DNA of 64,000 nt from JBBRBB01 sp038206235. Its GTDB lineage: Bacteria; Bacteroidota; Bacteroidia; Chitinophagales; Chitinophagaceae. The number at the start of each line of letters is the position of its first letter. The stretch's first letter is position 1. Positions 8,198 to 17,211 of this stretch are shown here, in pieces. The notes under the pieces were generated by a model. That model had not been told where the DNA came from, did no database searches, and saw only the letters and a list, made by a program, of their open reading frames with translations. The DNA is taken from positions 164,991 through 228,990 of the forward strand of contig JBBRBB010000004.1 of assembly GCA_038206235.1 (NCBI GenBank), in the 5' to 3' direction. The translations under genes were made by a program, and so were the position numbers.

Positions 8198-8224
8198 AAG
8201 AGGTTGCACTTTGCAGCCTCTTTA
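8198..8224 (+). terminator. Terminator hairpin after the HU-CCDC81 gene
   Basis: AAAGAGGTTGCA (8198-8209), loop CTT, TGCAGCCTCTTT (8213-8224): a 12-bp stem with one G-U pair, followed by an AT-rich tail. It also faces the 3' end of the lipoprotein gene on the other strand. Confidence 0.75.
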
Positions 8225-8294
8225 TATTTCAATTAGAATTGAATGTTCATTTCATCAAATGCCTTCCTCAAAATAGTTCATCACCATCTTCTGA

Positions 8295-9422
8295 TTATTT
8301 TTTCAGCAGAAATCCAAAAAGCCCGTCAGTTTCTTCATTAGGACCGGCAGTAAAATAAAGCTGGTTTGAATTAGCACCCGGAATTTCAGCATTAATAGAC
8401 CATAAGCCCTCAATAGCAACAGGATATCCCCCATTTTTTAATTGACCTTTAAAATTTCCATTTTGATCAAATACGTTGATACGACCATCACCGAAATTTC
8501 CGATAAGAATAGGATTTTCTACACCGCAAAAAGTACCGCTAACATCTGCAATACCCCAAGGAGCATTTAAGGTGGCATAAGAAGCAAAACGTTTTACCAT
8601 TGAGCCATCCGGTTTAAATATATTCACAATGCCAAGACCAGCTCCCGTAGAATCATCTCCATCTGCGTTTTTAAGAGCATACGTTACATACAACATTCCA
8701 TCCACATTGTAAATGTTGAAAGGAGCGTAACCTGCAGGCAAATTTGGGTCTGTAAAAGGTTTGCCTGTAACATATTTAAATTCCTTGTCGAATACGTCAA
8801 TCTTAAATTTTGCGAAGTTAGTTGCATAGAGAAAATTTGCACCATAATCTGTTGCCAGGGTAATGCCTTTGTATGATGCACCTTTGCCAGATCTGTCTGC
8901 GACTACTTTGGCAGAAGTGCCGGTAGGGTCGTTCCATGCAGAGATAGTTCCATCTTCACTTGCGAAAATAAATTCACTCGGTGTATTAGTTCCGGGAATT
9001 ATAAAATCGGTTGTTCCGTTGTAGAGATTTCCTGTGGGATTGCCGGGTGTATTCGCATCATGAGAAGGAATGTGTATAGGCGATTTTGTCTGCGCTCCTG
9101 TTTTATCATAAACAAAGCTAACACCTCCATCAGCAGCCGAAACCCATATTTCGCCCTCATCACTTGCAGACATACCCCATGCGTTAAGAAGCCTTGGGTT
9201 TATATGCAATCCGCCATAAGATGATTTGTTTGAATTAAGAATAACAGTTTTGAATCCATCTAAATGAGAAGTGCTGCTTTCGGTTCTTAGTGCATCGCTG
9301 GTTTGTGAATTTGTTGCAACTGCATCACTGCTTTTTTTGCAGCCTGCGTTTACTATCAAAAGAAAAAATAGAATAAGGAAGGAACCTGTTAATCTCAGAT
9401 TCTCGTGTTTGCTCTTTTTCAT
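8295..9422 (-). CDS. TIGR03118-family lipoprotein (NHL/beta-propeller-like)
   Basis: 375 residues. The N-terminus is a lipoprotein signal with lipobox VNAGC near residue 28, so the protein is lipid-anchored in the envelope. The mature part has propeller-like blades: LLNAWGMSASDEGEIWVSA, FASEDGTISAWND, LATDYGANFLYATNF and LNAPWGIADVSGTFCG. This pattern fits the TIGR03118 family, whose function is not established. It stands alone between an envelope operon on the other strand and an AT-rich gap. No catalytic motif is visible. The family assignment is from memory of these motifs. Confidence 0.75.
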   Translation of the reverse strand: MKKSKHENLRLTGSFLILFFLLIVNAGCKKSSDAVATNSQTSDALRTESSTSHLDGFKTVILNSNKSSYGGLHINPRLLNAWGMSASDEGEIWVSAADGGVSFVYDKTGAQTKSPIHIPSHDANTPGNPTGNLYNGTTDFIIPGTNTPSEFIFASEDGTISAWNDPTGTSAKVVADRSGKGASYKGITLATDYGANFLYATNFAKFKIDVFDKEFKYVTGKPFTDPNLPAGYAPFNIYNVDGMLYVTYALKNADGDDSTGAGLGIVNIFKPDGSMVKRFASYATLNAPWGIADVSGTFCGVENPILIGNFGDGRINVFDQNGNFKGQLKNGGYPVAIEGLWSINAEIPGANSNQLYFTAGPNEETDGLFGFLLKK

Positions 9423-9894
9423 AGCGGTAAATTTTTTATTTGATGAATAGTTTTTAATTATACAGTGCCCATATTAGGAACTGATATACACTTTCGGGCA
9501 GTGCTGCCTGAAAATTCACTTAATAGAACATAGGTTTTTGAAAAAGGGTTGCTTTTAAAAAATTTTTTTTGGGGAGGACAGGGCGAAATAAAACTGAGCG
9601 ATGGCATGAAATCTATCAGAAAAAAATTATTTTATTTGGATTAATAAAAAAGTTATTAGCTTTATACAGACTTCTCCCTGAATTCAATACCGAAAATCCA
9701 TCACTACTTATTAAAATCACCAATAGATAATTTGACAACTTGAATTTCAAAATCGGAAGAAATTCAGGGCAATCCGTAATACATAAAAAATAATAGCATG
9801 AGACACTATCTACAATATTTTGAAACTTAAAAAAAAAGGTGAACGCCGAAAAACCTTAAAAGAGTAGGTAATTAATTATTTAAAAAATATTTTT
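9423..9894. other. AT-rich intergenic region without a recognised gene
   Basis: 472 nt between divergent genes. It contains homopolymer A/T runs and a short GGGGAGGACAGGG patch. No tRNA, clear promoter box, terminator or repeat shared with the rest of the window was seen. Confidence 0.5.
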
Positions 9895-11151
9895 ATGAAA
9901 ACGAAAATTGTACAATTTGGAGTTACGCTCCTCGTGGGAGTGTGCACTCTTGGAGCAAATGCTCAAAACGACTGGCATATTACCGGCAACAGTAACACCG
10001 GTCAGTCGAATTTTATTGGAACAACGGTTTTGCAACCGCTGATATTCAAAACCAATAGTAGGGAACGAATGCGCCTTACAAAGTACGGGCAATTAGGTTT
10101 TCGCACTATTACACCACAATATACCATAGATGTCAGAAACGACACATTCTACAACGGTATAAATGTTATCAATACTTATCCCAGCTTATCAGATCATGTA
10201 GGCGTATATTCTTCTTCTGTAATAGCTGACGGATGGGGCTATGGAATTCAGGCATATGGTGGATTTAATGGAACCCTTTCACAGTGCAATGGAGGAGCCT
10301 ATACCGGTAGTGGTATTGGGATTTCTGGTGTTTCTTACGGAAGTGCAGGCACCCGGTATGGAGTATATGGCTATGCTTTCGGTGGATCATTCAATGCAGC
10401 AGGTTATTTTGCCGGAGATGTTTATGCTGTAAACTACTACTTTTTTGCCGCAGACAGGAAATTTTAAACAAACATAACTCCTCTCTCAAATTCCTTAGAA
10501 CAATTGATGAAGCTGAAACCAGCTACCTATCAATTTAAGACAACCGATTATCCGAAATGGGGATTATCCAACGGCAAACAAATCGGGTTAATTGCCGATG
10601 AAGTAAAACAAGTATTTCCTGAATTAGTAAAAGAGGCCGTACACCCGGCTGAGTATGGAAAAGACAAAACCGAATTGCTGCATGCTGAAGTAAAATATGA
10701 AGGAATTAATTACATAGGGCTTATTCCTGTGTTGATTAGTGCTATCCAGGAACAGCAAAAAACAATTACTGATATGAAGGCGGAAAATGAAGAATTGAAA
10801 TCACGCCTAACTAAAATAGAGCAAAATATAGCAATCAATAGCAATACTAATACTCAGGAAAAAATAGCTTCCACCGCTGTTTCATTAAGTTCAGCAAGTC
10901 TCGAACAAAATGTACCAAACCCTTTCAATAGAAACACAGTTATCAACTATTACTTGCCACAACAAGCCGGGAATGCTGTTATTAATATTACCGATATGAA
11001 TGGCAATGTAATTAAAGTTCTAACTATAACACAACCGGGTAACGGACAGTTAATGTTGGAGGCAGGACAATTATTACCGGGAAGTTATAAATATTCTCTT
11101 TTTGTAAACGGAAGATTAATTGGTACGAAGCAAATGATATTGACGAAATAA
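9895..11151 (+). pseudogene. S74-chaperone/T9SS surface protein interrupted by one in-frame stop
   Basis: One continuous reading frame is broken only by TAA at 10465-10467. The first part (190 residues) has a signal peptide and a Gly/Tyr-rich repeat region. The second part carries the peptidase-S74 intramolecular chaperone domain, a coiled coil (QEQQKTITDMKAENEELKSRLTKI) and a C-terminal T9SS type A sorting domain (VPNPFNRNTVINYYL to the end). The residues around the stop are AADRKF-stop-TNI. The intact paralogue at 38116-39672 reads GSDQKLKQNI at this place, so the stop replaces the conserved Lys codon (AAA to TAA would suffice). The Ser that leads the motif is also Ala here. Without read-through the product loses its chaperone and sorting signal. 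Confidence 0.8.
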
Positions 11152-11186
11152 AAATTAGTAATGAGTATTGACAATCGGGATTTGTA

Positions 11187-11216
11187 AAAAATGCCAGACG
11201 TAGCCCTGGCATTTTT
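11187..11216. terminator. Bidirectional terminator hairpin
   Basis: AAAAATGCCAG (11187-11197), 8-nt loop, CTGGCATTTTT (11206-11216): a perfect 11-bp stem with A/T tracts on both sides. It sits between two convergent genes and can serve both. Confidence 0.85.
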
Positions 11217-11246
11217 AATATATCTGTTTAATTTCTACATAAAATC

Positions 11247-12170
11247 TCACTCAACATAAAACGAAAACTGCTCTTTAAATTTTGTAAGCTCATCTTTTAA
11301 CTCAGACTGTGGTATGGGAATGTATTTCAATAAAGCACTCTGCGGCTGCACCTGCTGCGAGTGACCTGCATAATTCTGATTGATGAAAAATGATTCGAGA
11401 TTGGGATAGATTTCTTTCAGCGTTTCTACAATGGTGAGAATGCTGAGATTCTTGTCTGTAACATTATAGGTTGCTGCGGGAATTTCGTTGCTGAGCAATT
11501 GCGATAAAATATGTGTAACCTTATCAATATGAATAAAGCTGCGATGCTGCATCCCCGTGCCGTTAATGGTGATGCGGCTGGTGAAATGGGCATCGAACAT
11601 AAAGCGATTGATGACAGCATCAAAGCGCATGCACTTGCTGTAGCCATACACATTGCCAAGCCGCAGAATGAGCGTATTCATTTTGCTGAAAAGCCGCTGT
11701 ACATGCTGCTCTGCACGAAATTTTGAAATAGCATAAAAACTGTCCGGTTCGGGAATTGTGTCTTCAACTGCAGGCTCTTTGTTGTTTCCATACACTGCCG
11801 TGCTGCTTGCATAAATAAAATTTTTTACATCGCTCTCTTCGAGTGCATACACCACCTCAGCAGTGCCCCAGTGATTTACCTGTTCAAAAATATGTCCGTC
11901 GAGATTGGCAAATGGAGTGGTAACTTTTGCTGCGAGATGATAAACAACATCTATATTTTTTAATGCCTGGCGTAACCTGCGTGAATCAAGAATTTCACCA
12001 TGAATGAATTTTATTTTCGGGTCAATTTTTTGAGTGCCGAGAAATAAATTGTAATTACCGCGGCTGAGATTATCGTAAATAGTTATGCTTTCAACTTCGG
12101 GCATTGATGCAAGTTTGTACACAAGCTCAGTGCCTATGTAGCCTGCACCGCCGGTGATAAGAATTTGCAT
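11247..12170 (-). CDS. NAD-dependent epimerase/dehydratase (extended SDR)
   Basis: 307 residues. The Rossmann motif TGGAGYIG lies at residues 6-13, the active-site Ser is in YASSTAVYG and the catalytic YxxxK is in FYAISK, as in UDP-glucose 4-epimerase relatives. These enzymes change nucleotide-sugar stereochemistry or dehydrate them. The C-terminal substrate domain has the usual RSFIHIDKVTHIL segment. The neighbouring gene is a CysH-type reductase, but a long hairpin separates them, so they need not be co-transcribed. Substrate unknown. Confidence 0.9.
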   Translation of the reverse strand: MQILITGGAGYIGTELVYKLASMPEVESITIYDNLSRGNYNLFLGTQKIDPKIKFIHGEILDSRRLRQALKNIDVVYHLAAKVTTPFANLDGHIFEQVNHWGTAEVVYALEESDVKNFIYASSTAVYGNNKEPAVEDTIPEPDSFYAISKFRAEQHVQRLFSKMNTLILRLGNVYGYSKCMRFDAVINRFMFDAHFTSRITINGTGMQHRSFIHIDKVTHILSQLLSNEIPAATYNVTDKNLSILTIVETLKEIYPNLESFFINQNYAGHSQQVQPQSALLKYIPIPQSELKDELTKFKEQFSFYVE

Positions 12171-12192
12171 GGGGAATTATTTTTGTAAGGAT

Positions 12193-12281
12193 TTACCACA
12201 TAGGCACATAAAGCACATAGAAGAAAACACATAGAGAAAACCTATGTGCATACCTATGTTTCTATTGATCCTATGTGGTAA
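12193..12281. repeat. Hairpin-forming CACATAG repeat
   Basis: TTACCACATAGG (12193-12204) and CCTATGTGGTAA (12270-12281) are perfect inverses. Between them CACATAG recurs, with its inverse CTATGTG. It fills the gap between cysH and the epimerase gene and could end transcription of cysH. Confidence 0.75.
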
Positions 12282-12287
12282 AAAAAA

Positions 12288-12944
12288 TTATTTTGTAACA
12301 AGTTCAGTGTTTAATCCGCACTCAGTTTTTTTAAGCCCATACCAGCGACCGTCCCGGCTTTCCATTTCTGCATCCCACTTGCGGGTGCATGGCTCGCAGC
12401 CAATGCTTAAATAACCTTTTTCCTCCAAAGAATGACGGGGAATATTGTATTCTTTCAGATACTCATAAATCATTTTGCTGTTCCAGTCGAGCATAGGATG
12501 CAGGCGCAGCGTACCGAATTTTGCTTTTTCTTCTTCCTTAAAAATTTTTCTTGTTTCACTTTGGTCTGCACGCACACCATTTATCCAAACATCATATTCG
12601 GCAAGTACAGTCTCCAAAGGGGCTACTTTATTAAGATAACAACAATAATCGGGGTCGCTGGCGAAGAGTAATTTACCTGTTGCATCACGCTGATTAATTT
12701 TTGCAGTTGAAGAAAAAATATTTTTAAGATTGAGACCAAGGATGGCAGTTATTTCATCCCTGTAATTTAATGTTTCAGGAAAATGATAGCCTGTATGCAT
12801 AAAGTAAACAGGAATGCTCTTATCAATTCTGCTGAGCATATGCAATAACACAATGCTGTGCGTTTGAAACGAAGATGTGGTAAAAAGTTTAAGACCGAGG
12901 GCTTTATAATTATTGATTTTATCGGATAGTTGCTCAAAAGTCAT
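12288..12944 (-). CDS. cysH: CysH-type adenylylsulfate/phosphoadenylylsulfate reductase
   Basis: 218 residues. Nucleotide-binding TTSSFQTHS is near residue 22, and WINGVRADQSETR follows. The pair CC (DYCCYLNK) and CEPC together supply the four cysteines of the [4Fe-4S]-type enzymes, which favour APS over PAPS. The redox cysteine is Cys209 in a C-terminal ECGLN motif, where most members have ECGLH. The reaction is reduction of activated sulfate to sulfite with thioredoxin. No other sulfate-assimilation gene is in the window, which is unusual for cysH. A promoter box lies 5 nt upstream of the ATG. Confidence 0.88.
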   Translation of the reverse strand: MTFEQLSDKINNYKALGLKLFTTSSFQTHSIVLLHMLSRIDKSIPVYFMHTGYHFPETLNYRDEITAILGLNLKNIFSSTAKINQRDATGKLLFASDPDYCCYLNKVAPLETVLAEYDVWINGVRADQSETRKIFKEEEKAKFGTLRLHPMLDWNSKMIYEYLKEYNIPRHSLEEKGYLSIGCEPCTRKWDAEMESRDGRWYGLKKTECGLNTELVTK

Positions 12945-12949
12945 GGGAG

Positions 12950-12957
12950 CAAAGATA
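12950..12957 (-). promoter_or_regulatory. -7 promoter box (TATCTTTG) for cysH
   Basis: Read on the minus strand, a perfect TAnnTTTG match only 5 nt before the cysH start codon. Transcription would begin at or next to the ATG, implying a leaderless message. Confidence 0.55.
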
Positions 12958-12995
12958 AGTTTATCCGCAGGATGCTGCGCAGAGTTTGTAGTTTG
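12957..12995 (+). repeat. 39-nt dispersed repeat, copy 1 (inverse of 15572-15610)
   Basis: Identical at 38 of 39 positions to the reverse complement of 15572-15610. It contains a small CGCAG-GATG-CTGCG hairpin followed by heptamers of the TAGTTTG type, which continue to about 13012. Confidence 0.9.
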
Positions 12996-13037
12996 TGGTT
13001 TATTGTTTGTCGTTATGCGTTAAAAAAGTGATTACAA

Positions 13038-14189
13038 TTAATGAACATTTGTGAGTCGTTGAACAGCCTTCTCTAATGTTTCTTCTTTCTTTGCGAAGCA
13101 GAAACGCAACACTTTATTATCATTTTGCTCTTTATAAAAACTGCTCAAAGGAATTGATGTTACGCCATATTCTTTGGTTAATTGTATAGCAAAATCTTTT
13201 TCCGGTTCATCATTAATATTTGCATAACTGTAGCATTGAAAATAACTGCCATAAGAGGGGATGGCTTTGAATGGTGTTTGCTGCATCATGCTTTGAAAAT
13301 AATCTCTCTTTGTTTGCAGAAATTTGCCAAGTGATAAATACGCATCTTCATTTTTTAAAAATTCTGCTAAGGCAAACTGAACAGGACTGTTGCAACTGAA
13401 GCAATTGAATTGATGAACCTTTCTAAATTCACTTATTAAGTATGGCGATGAAATGCAGTATCCCAATTTCCAGCCGGTGCAGTGATAGGTTTTGCCAAAG
13501 GAGAAACAAACAAAGCTTCTTTCGAGCAAATCAGGGTAGCGTAAAATACTTTGATGCGGAATATCATCAAAAATAATATGCTCATATACTTCATCGCTGA
13601 TGATAAGAATATTTGTATTTTGAACGATGGCTCTTAATTGCTGAATATCTTCATCTCTTAAAACCATTCCTGTAGGATTATGCGGTGAATTGATAATCAT
13701 AGCTGTAGTTTTAGAATTGATTTTATTTCTTACTTCTTCCCAGGGCACAGAATAATCAGGATAGTGTAGTGAAATTCGCACCGCCTTAGCACCGTTTATT
13801 TCAATGTTGGGAATATAGCTGTCGTAAGCGGGCTCAAAAACAATTACCTCGTCACCGGGTTGCAGTATGGCTGTAAAAGCTGTATAGATTGCGTACGTGC
13901 CGCCGGGCGTTACTGTTATTTGTGTATCAGGATTGACGGGTGTGATGTATAGTTTTTCTATTTTTTTTGCAAGCCGTTCCCGAAGCAAAGGCAAGCCGTT
14001 CATGTGTACATATTGATTATTTCCTTTTCGCATGGATTGATTTACGAGAGCAATTAATTCTTCACTCATCATAAAATCCGGAAAACCCTGACCAAGATTG
14101 ATTGCATTGTGCTCAACAGCCAATTGACTCATCACAGTAAAAATAGTTGTATCTGCAGAGGGAAGTTTGGAACGAATCATTGAATACAA
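13038..14189 (-). CDS. Methionine aminotransferase-like class I/II PLP enzyme
   Basis: 383 residues; the true start may be the internal ATG at 14180 (MIRSKLPS). It matches the YbdL-type methionine aminotransferases along its whole length: SKLPSADTTIFTVMSQLA, NLGQGFPDF, NSPHNPTG, ISDEVYEHI and the PLP lysine motif SFGKTYHCTGWKLGY. The reaction transfers the amino group between methionine (or aromatic amino acids) and a 2-oxo acid in the cytoplasm. It follows a small secreted-protein gene by 12 nt and so may be transcribed with it. The block of three genes 13038-15468 is flanked by a 39-nt inverted repeat. Confidence 0.9.
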   Translation of the reverse strand: MYSMIRSKLPSADTTIFTVMSQLAVEHNAINLGQGFPDFMMSEELIALVNQSMRKGNNQYVHMNGLPLLRERLAKKIEKLYITPVNPDTQITVTPGGTYAIYTAFTAILQPGDEVIVFEPAYDSYIPNIEINGAKAVRISLHYPDYSVPWEEVRNKINSKTTAMIINSPHNPTGMVLRDEDIQQLRAIVQNTNILIISDEVYEHIIFDDIPHQSILRYPDLLERSFVCFSFGKTYHCTGWKLGYCISSPYLISEFRKVHQFNCFSCNSPVQFALAEFLKNEDAYLSLGKFLQTKRDYFQSMMQQTPFKAIPSYGSYFQCYSYANINDEPEKDFAIQLTKEYGVTSIPLSSFYKEQNDNKVLRFCFAKKEETLEKAVQRLTNVH

Positions 14190-14201
14190 GTTATCATTAT
14201 T

Positions 14202-14756
14202 TTATTTACTGAGTCTTATATATTGCAGCTTATATTTTTTCCCAATAACAAGCACAGGTAAGCGAAGCAAATGCATGGCCTCGCCAATTGAAAAAATACC
14301 CGCTGCAAAGCCAAGACGTGTTGAATTATCCGCATCAAAAAGTTTATTGTTATTACTCAAGGCATTTATCACATTCAGCAGAACATATCCGGCGCTGCCT
14401 ATTTGAAAAATAGTTCCGTTCTTAATGTATTCAAATGATTTATTTGTTCGGGGAAAAGCATAAATATTAGTCACTGCAATCTTGAAATTGGGTTGCCATA
14501 TTGTATCGGTGTACATTAACCCCAAAGGATTTCCTCTAACTACCTCGTAGAAAGGTTTCAATAATAAACTATCATTTTTTATTTGTTTTATACAAGCGCT
14601 TACACTATTATTTTTATTAATCAAAAAAGAAATATAAGAACCTGTAAAAAATGTTTCGATGGTTTTATTACGCTTCTTTAATACGACAAAATCCTGTTGT
14701 GCTTTAGCCGAAATTGAACAAAACACAAGAACAGCAGAGAGAATAAATTTTATCAT
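14202..14756 (-). CDS. Secreted protein of unknown function
   Basis: 184 residues with a clear signal peptide (MIKFILSAVLVFCSISAKAQ). The mature part has a beta-rich first half (ETFFTGSYISFLI, DSLLLKPFYEVVRG) and a hydrophobic stretch near residues 121-135 (IGSAGYVLLNVINAL). No known motif is seen. The short gaps to the aminotransferase (12 nt) and the LysE-type exporter (19 nt) suggest one transcript. Not recognised. Confidence 0.75.
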   Translation of the reverse strand: MIKFILSAVLVFCSISAKAQQDFVVLKKRNKTIETFFTGSYISFLINKNNSVSACIKQIKNDSLLLKPFYEVVRGNPLGLMYTDTIWQPNFKIAVTNIYAFPRTNKSFEYIKNGTIFQIGSAGYVLLNVINALSNNNKLFDADNSTRLGFAAGIFSIGEAMHLLRLPVLVIGKKYKLQYIRLSK

Positions 14757-14775
14757 GCAGTTGATATGTTTAGAG

Positions 14776-15468
14776 CTAATAAGGCAAAATGTAATTAGCT
14801 GTTAAAGCCGTTGCTGATGCAGCTTTATTGAAGAAAAGCATTCCTGTAATTATCGCAAGGCCAAAAACAATTAAGATAATTCCTGAAATGCGATTAATGA
14901 TGTGAATGTTATGCGGCGTAAGCTTTTCACGAATTTTATTTGCCAGTAATACTTTTGTAATATCGGCTGACAACACAAGCAATAAAGCGGTGGCAAAAAC
15001 AATGAGCCTGTATTGCTGCGGATGGTCTTGTCCTTTTGAATCTGCAATAATGGTTGCTGAAGCTGCCACCCAAAACAAAAATGCACCGGGGTTTAAAGTA
15101 TTTATAAAAAATCCCGAAAAGAAAATACCTGCCATATCTCTTTTCCTAAATGTTCTTGCCTGCACCGTGCCATCAGTTACAGTATAAACTTTTCTAAAAA
15201 AAATATTGTAGATGCCCATCGCAATCAAAAAACAACTTCCCGTGATGCCGATTATTTTTTCGTGCTCTAAAGCCTTATCGAAAATGCCGGTAAAAATATT
15301 GCACATAAGCACAAGTGTAATATCGCTGGCTGAAACACCTGCCACGAAAGAGTATCCGCCAAGGTGGCCATTATTTAAGCTTTGCTTGATGATGGAAAAA
15401 ATTACAGGCCCAACAGAAATGCTGAGTAAAAGACCGAGGGTAATGCCTTTTATCAGAGGGGCAATCAT
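14776..15468 (-). CDS. LysE/RhtB-family amino-acid exporter
   Basis: The open frame extends to 15552, but the ATG at 15468 (MIAPLIKGITLGLLLSISVGP) gives the usual LysE N-terminus; the upstream part translates a repeat-rich gap. 231 residues with about six membrane segments and the family signatures ISVGPVIFSIIKQSLNNG and FFINTLNPGAFLFW. The family exports amino acids or homoserine lactone-like compounds across the inner membrane. It is the first gene of the block with the secreted protein and the methionine aminotransferase, so a link to amino-acid turnover is plausible but inferred. Confidence 0.85.
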   Translation of the reverse strand: MIAPLIKGITLGLLLSISVGPVIFSIIKQSLNNGHLGGYSFVAGVSASDITLVLMCNIFTGIFDKALEHEKIIGITGSCFLIAMGIYNIFFRKVYTVTDGTVQARTFRKRDMAGIFFSGFFINTLNPGAFLFWVAASATIIADSKGQDHPQQYRLIVFATALLLVLSADITKVLLANKIREKLTPHNIHIINRISGIILIVFGLAIITGMLFFNKAASATALTANYILPY

Positions 15469-15571
15469 GTATACGAAAATAATGTATTGGCAGAATACGA
15501 AAAAATGGGCAATGGGCAATAGGCAAAGAACATCAAAAACAAAAAAAATCAAAAACTTTAAATTCGAAATC

Positions 15572-15610
15572 CAAACTACAAACTATGCGCAGCATCCTGC
15601 GGATAAACTT
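15572..15610 (-). repeat. 39-nt dispersed repeat, copy 2 (inverse of 12957-12995)
   Basis: Inverted copy of the element at 12957-12995, with one mismatch. It overlaps the stop codon of the GH3 gene by two bases. Confidence 0.9.
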
Positions 15611-17138
15611 ATCTCACCAACTCGCCCTTTAAAAACTTATTCCAGTCTTCAAGCATTTTACCTTTTAGTACGCGGGGAAACTTGTGCTGTCCGCCAAACT
15701 TATTTATTGTTTTCATGAATTGCATAAACTGTTGTTCAGGTAATACATCCAAAAAAATATTTTTCAAAGCTGCTTTTCTTTCTACAGCATAGTCATCGTT
15801 TATTTCTTTTAACTGCTCGTCAATAGATGTTTTTAAGGTTTCGGTATTTACATGGTCGTTACAGGCAACATACCAGTGATGAGCAAAAAAGTTATCACAG
15901 GGAATTGCCGACACGGTAAATTCAGGAATAGAAATATTCAATTGCTGGCCTGCAAGCTGTATAGCTTTGTTCATATTCTCAACACTCAGGTGCTCTCCTG
16001 CTACATTTAAAAAATGTTTTGTGCGGCCGGTAATTATTATTTCAGCTTTCTCCTTATCGATGAACCTTATTGTATCGCCAATTAAATATCGCCATGCACC
16101 GCCGCTGGTGCTAATAAGTAGTGCATACTCTTTCCCTTCTTCTATTTCATGTATCATGAATACCTGCGGGTTGGAAACCATATCGCCATTGACGTCAAAA
16201 TTTGAACGGTTAAACGGAACGAATTCAAGAAAGATATGTTCATTAGTTACAAGCTTTAATCCACGTGCATTTTGCCTGTCCTGGTAAGCAATAAAACCTT
16301 CGCTTGCCAAATAGGTTTCTATGTAAGTAAGCGGTTTGCCAAGCAATTTTTCAAAACGTTTTTTATAAGGTTTTAAACTAACGCCTCCGTGAACGAATAA
16401 TGTGAGATTGGGCCATATATCGTGAATGGTGTTTAAATTATATCGTTCAATAATCATTTCCAAGCACATTTGTACCCAGGCGGGCACACCTATTATAAAA
16501 CTAATATCCCATTCAGGGGCCTTGGCAACAATCTCTTCCAATTTTTTATTCCAGTCTTTTTCTTTTCCAATTTTTTTGCCGGGTTTATAAAAAGGCTGAA
16601 ACCAGAATGGCACGTTTTTCATGGTAATGCCGCTAAGGTCCCCCGCATAATAGCCCACTCCTTTTTGCAGGGCGGTGCTGCCGCCAAGTGTAAGCCAGCC
16701 TTTGCTTGCAGCGCTCAAAGGAATATTGTTATAATTTCTTAAAGTAAGCAATTGCTTCATCATCACTACCCTGTTACCTTTGAGTAAATCATTGGTAACG
16801 GGAATAAATTTACTTGCCGCTTCGCTAGTTCCACTGCTAAGGGCATAGTATTTTATTTTGCCTGGCCAGCAAACATCGGGCTTGCCTTCAAGTGTTTTAT
16901 GCCACCATTCTTTATAAAGCGTACTGTAATTATAAATGGGAACAAGCTCCTGGAATTTTTTGCCGGGATGGCGGCTCATCAGAATTTCATCGAAGCGGAA
17001 CTTTTGTCCAAATTCTGTAAACCGTGATCTGCCCAGCAGTTTTTTCAGCACCCGCAGTTGCTGTCTTCTATTATCCTTTTGCGGCAGGCCAAAGGTTTTG
17101 AGGACAGTTTGGGGGAAATTTATATCGAATATCGCCAT
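15609..17138 (-). CDS. GH3-family acyl-adenylating protein
   Basis: 509 residues. It matches the bacterial GH3 auxin-responsive-promoter family: an ATP-binding signature YALSSGTSEAASKFIPVT near residue 97, a GGVSLKPYKKRFEKLLG segment, ISTSGGAWRYLIGDTIRF and IITGRTKHFLNVAGEHLS. Plant GH3 enzymes adenylate carboxylates and join them to amino acids; the substrate of the Bacteroidota members is not known to me. A promoter box lies about 25 nt upstream of the ATG, so it has its own transcript. Its 3' end touches a dispersed repeat. Confidence 0.88.
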   Translation of the reverse strand: MAIFDINFPQTVLKTFGLPQKDNRRQQLRVLKKLLGRSRFTEFGQKFRFDEILMSRHPGKKFQELVPIYNYSTLYKEWWHKTLEGKPDVCWPGKIKYYALSSGTSEAASKFIPVTNDLLKGNRVVMMKQLLTLRNYNNIPLSAASKGWLTLGGSTALQKGVGYYAGDLSGITMKNVPFWFQPFYKPGKKIGKEKDWNKKLEEIVAKAPEWDISFIIGVPAWVQMCLEMIIERYNLNTIHDIWPNLTLFVHGGVSLKPYKKRFEKLLGKPLTYIETYLASEGFIAYQDRQNARGLKLVTNEHIFLEFVPFNRSNFDVNGDMVSNPQVFMIHEIEEGKEYALLISTSGGAWRYLIGDTIRFIDKEKAEIIITGRTKHFLNVAGEHLSVENMNKAIQLAGQQLNISIPEFTVSAIPCDNFFAHHWYVACNDHVNTETLKTSIDEQLKEINDDYAVERKAALKNIFLDVLPEQQFMQFMKTINKFGGQHKFPRVLKGKMLEDWNKFLKGELVR

Positions 17139-17163
17139 TAAATAGCAATGAAATTTAAAAGTA

Positions 17164-17171
17164 CAAAACTA
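17164..17171 (-). promoter_or_regulatory. -7 promoter box (TAGTTTTG) for the GH3 gene
   Basis: Minus-strand TAnnTTTG match about 25 nt upstream of the GH3 start codon. Confidence 0.45.
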
Positions 17172-17211
17172 TGTTGATTACAGCAAACCTAAGATATATT
17201 ATATAAAGGAA

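Noticed and set aside
8170..8358. Small open frame after the HU-CCDC81 gene
   Set aside because: It overlaps the terminator hairpin and the opposite-strand lipoprotein gene.
12957..15610. Insertion sequence bounded by inverted repeats
   Set aside because: No transposase lies between the repeats and the enclosed genes are ordinary metabolic and transport genes.
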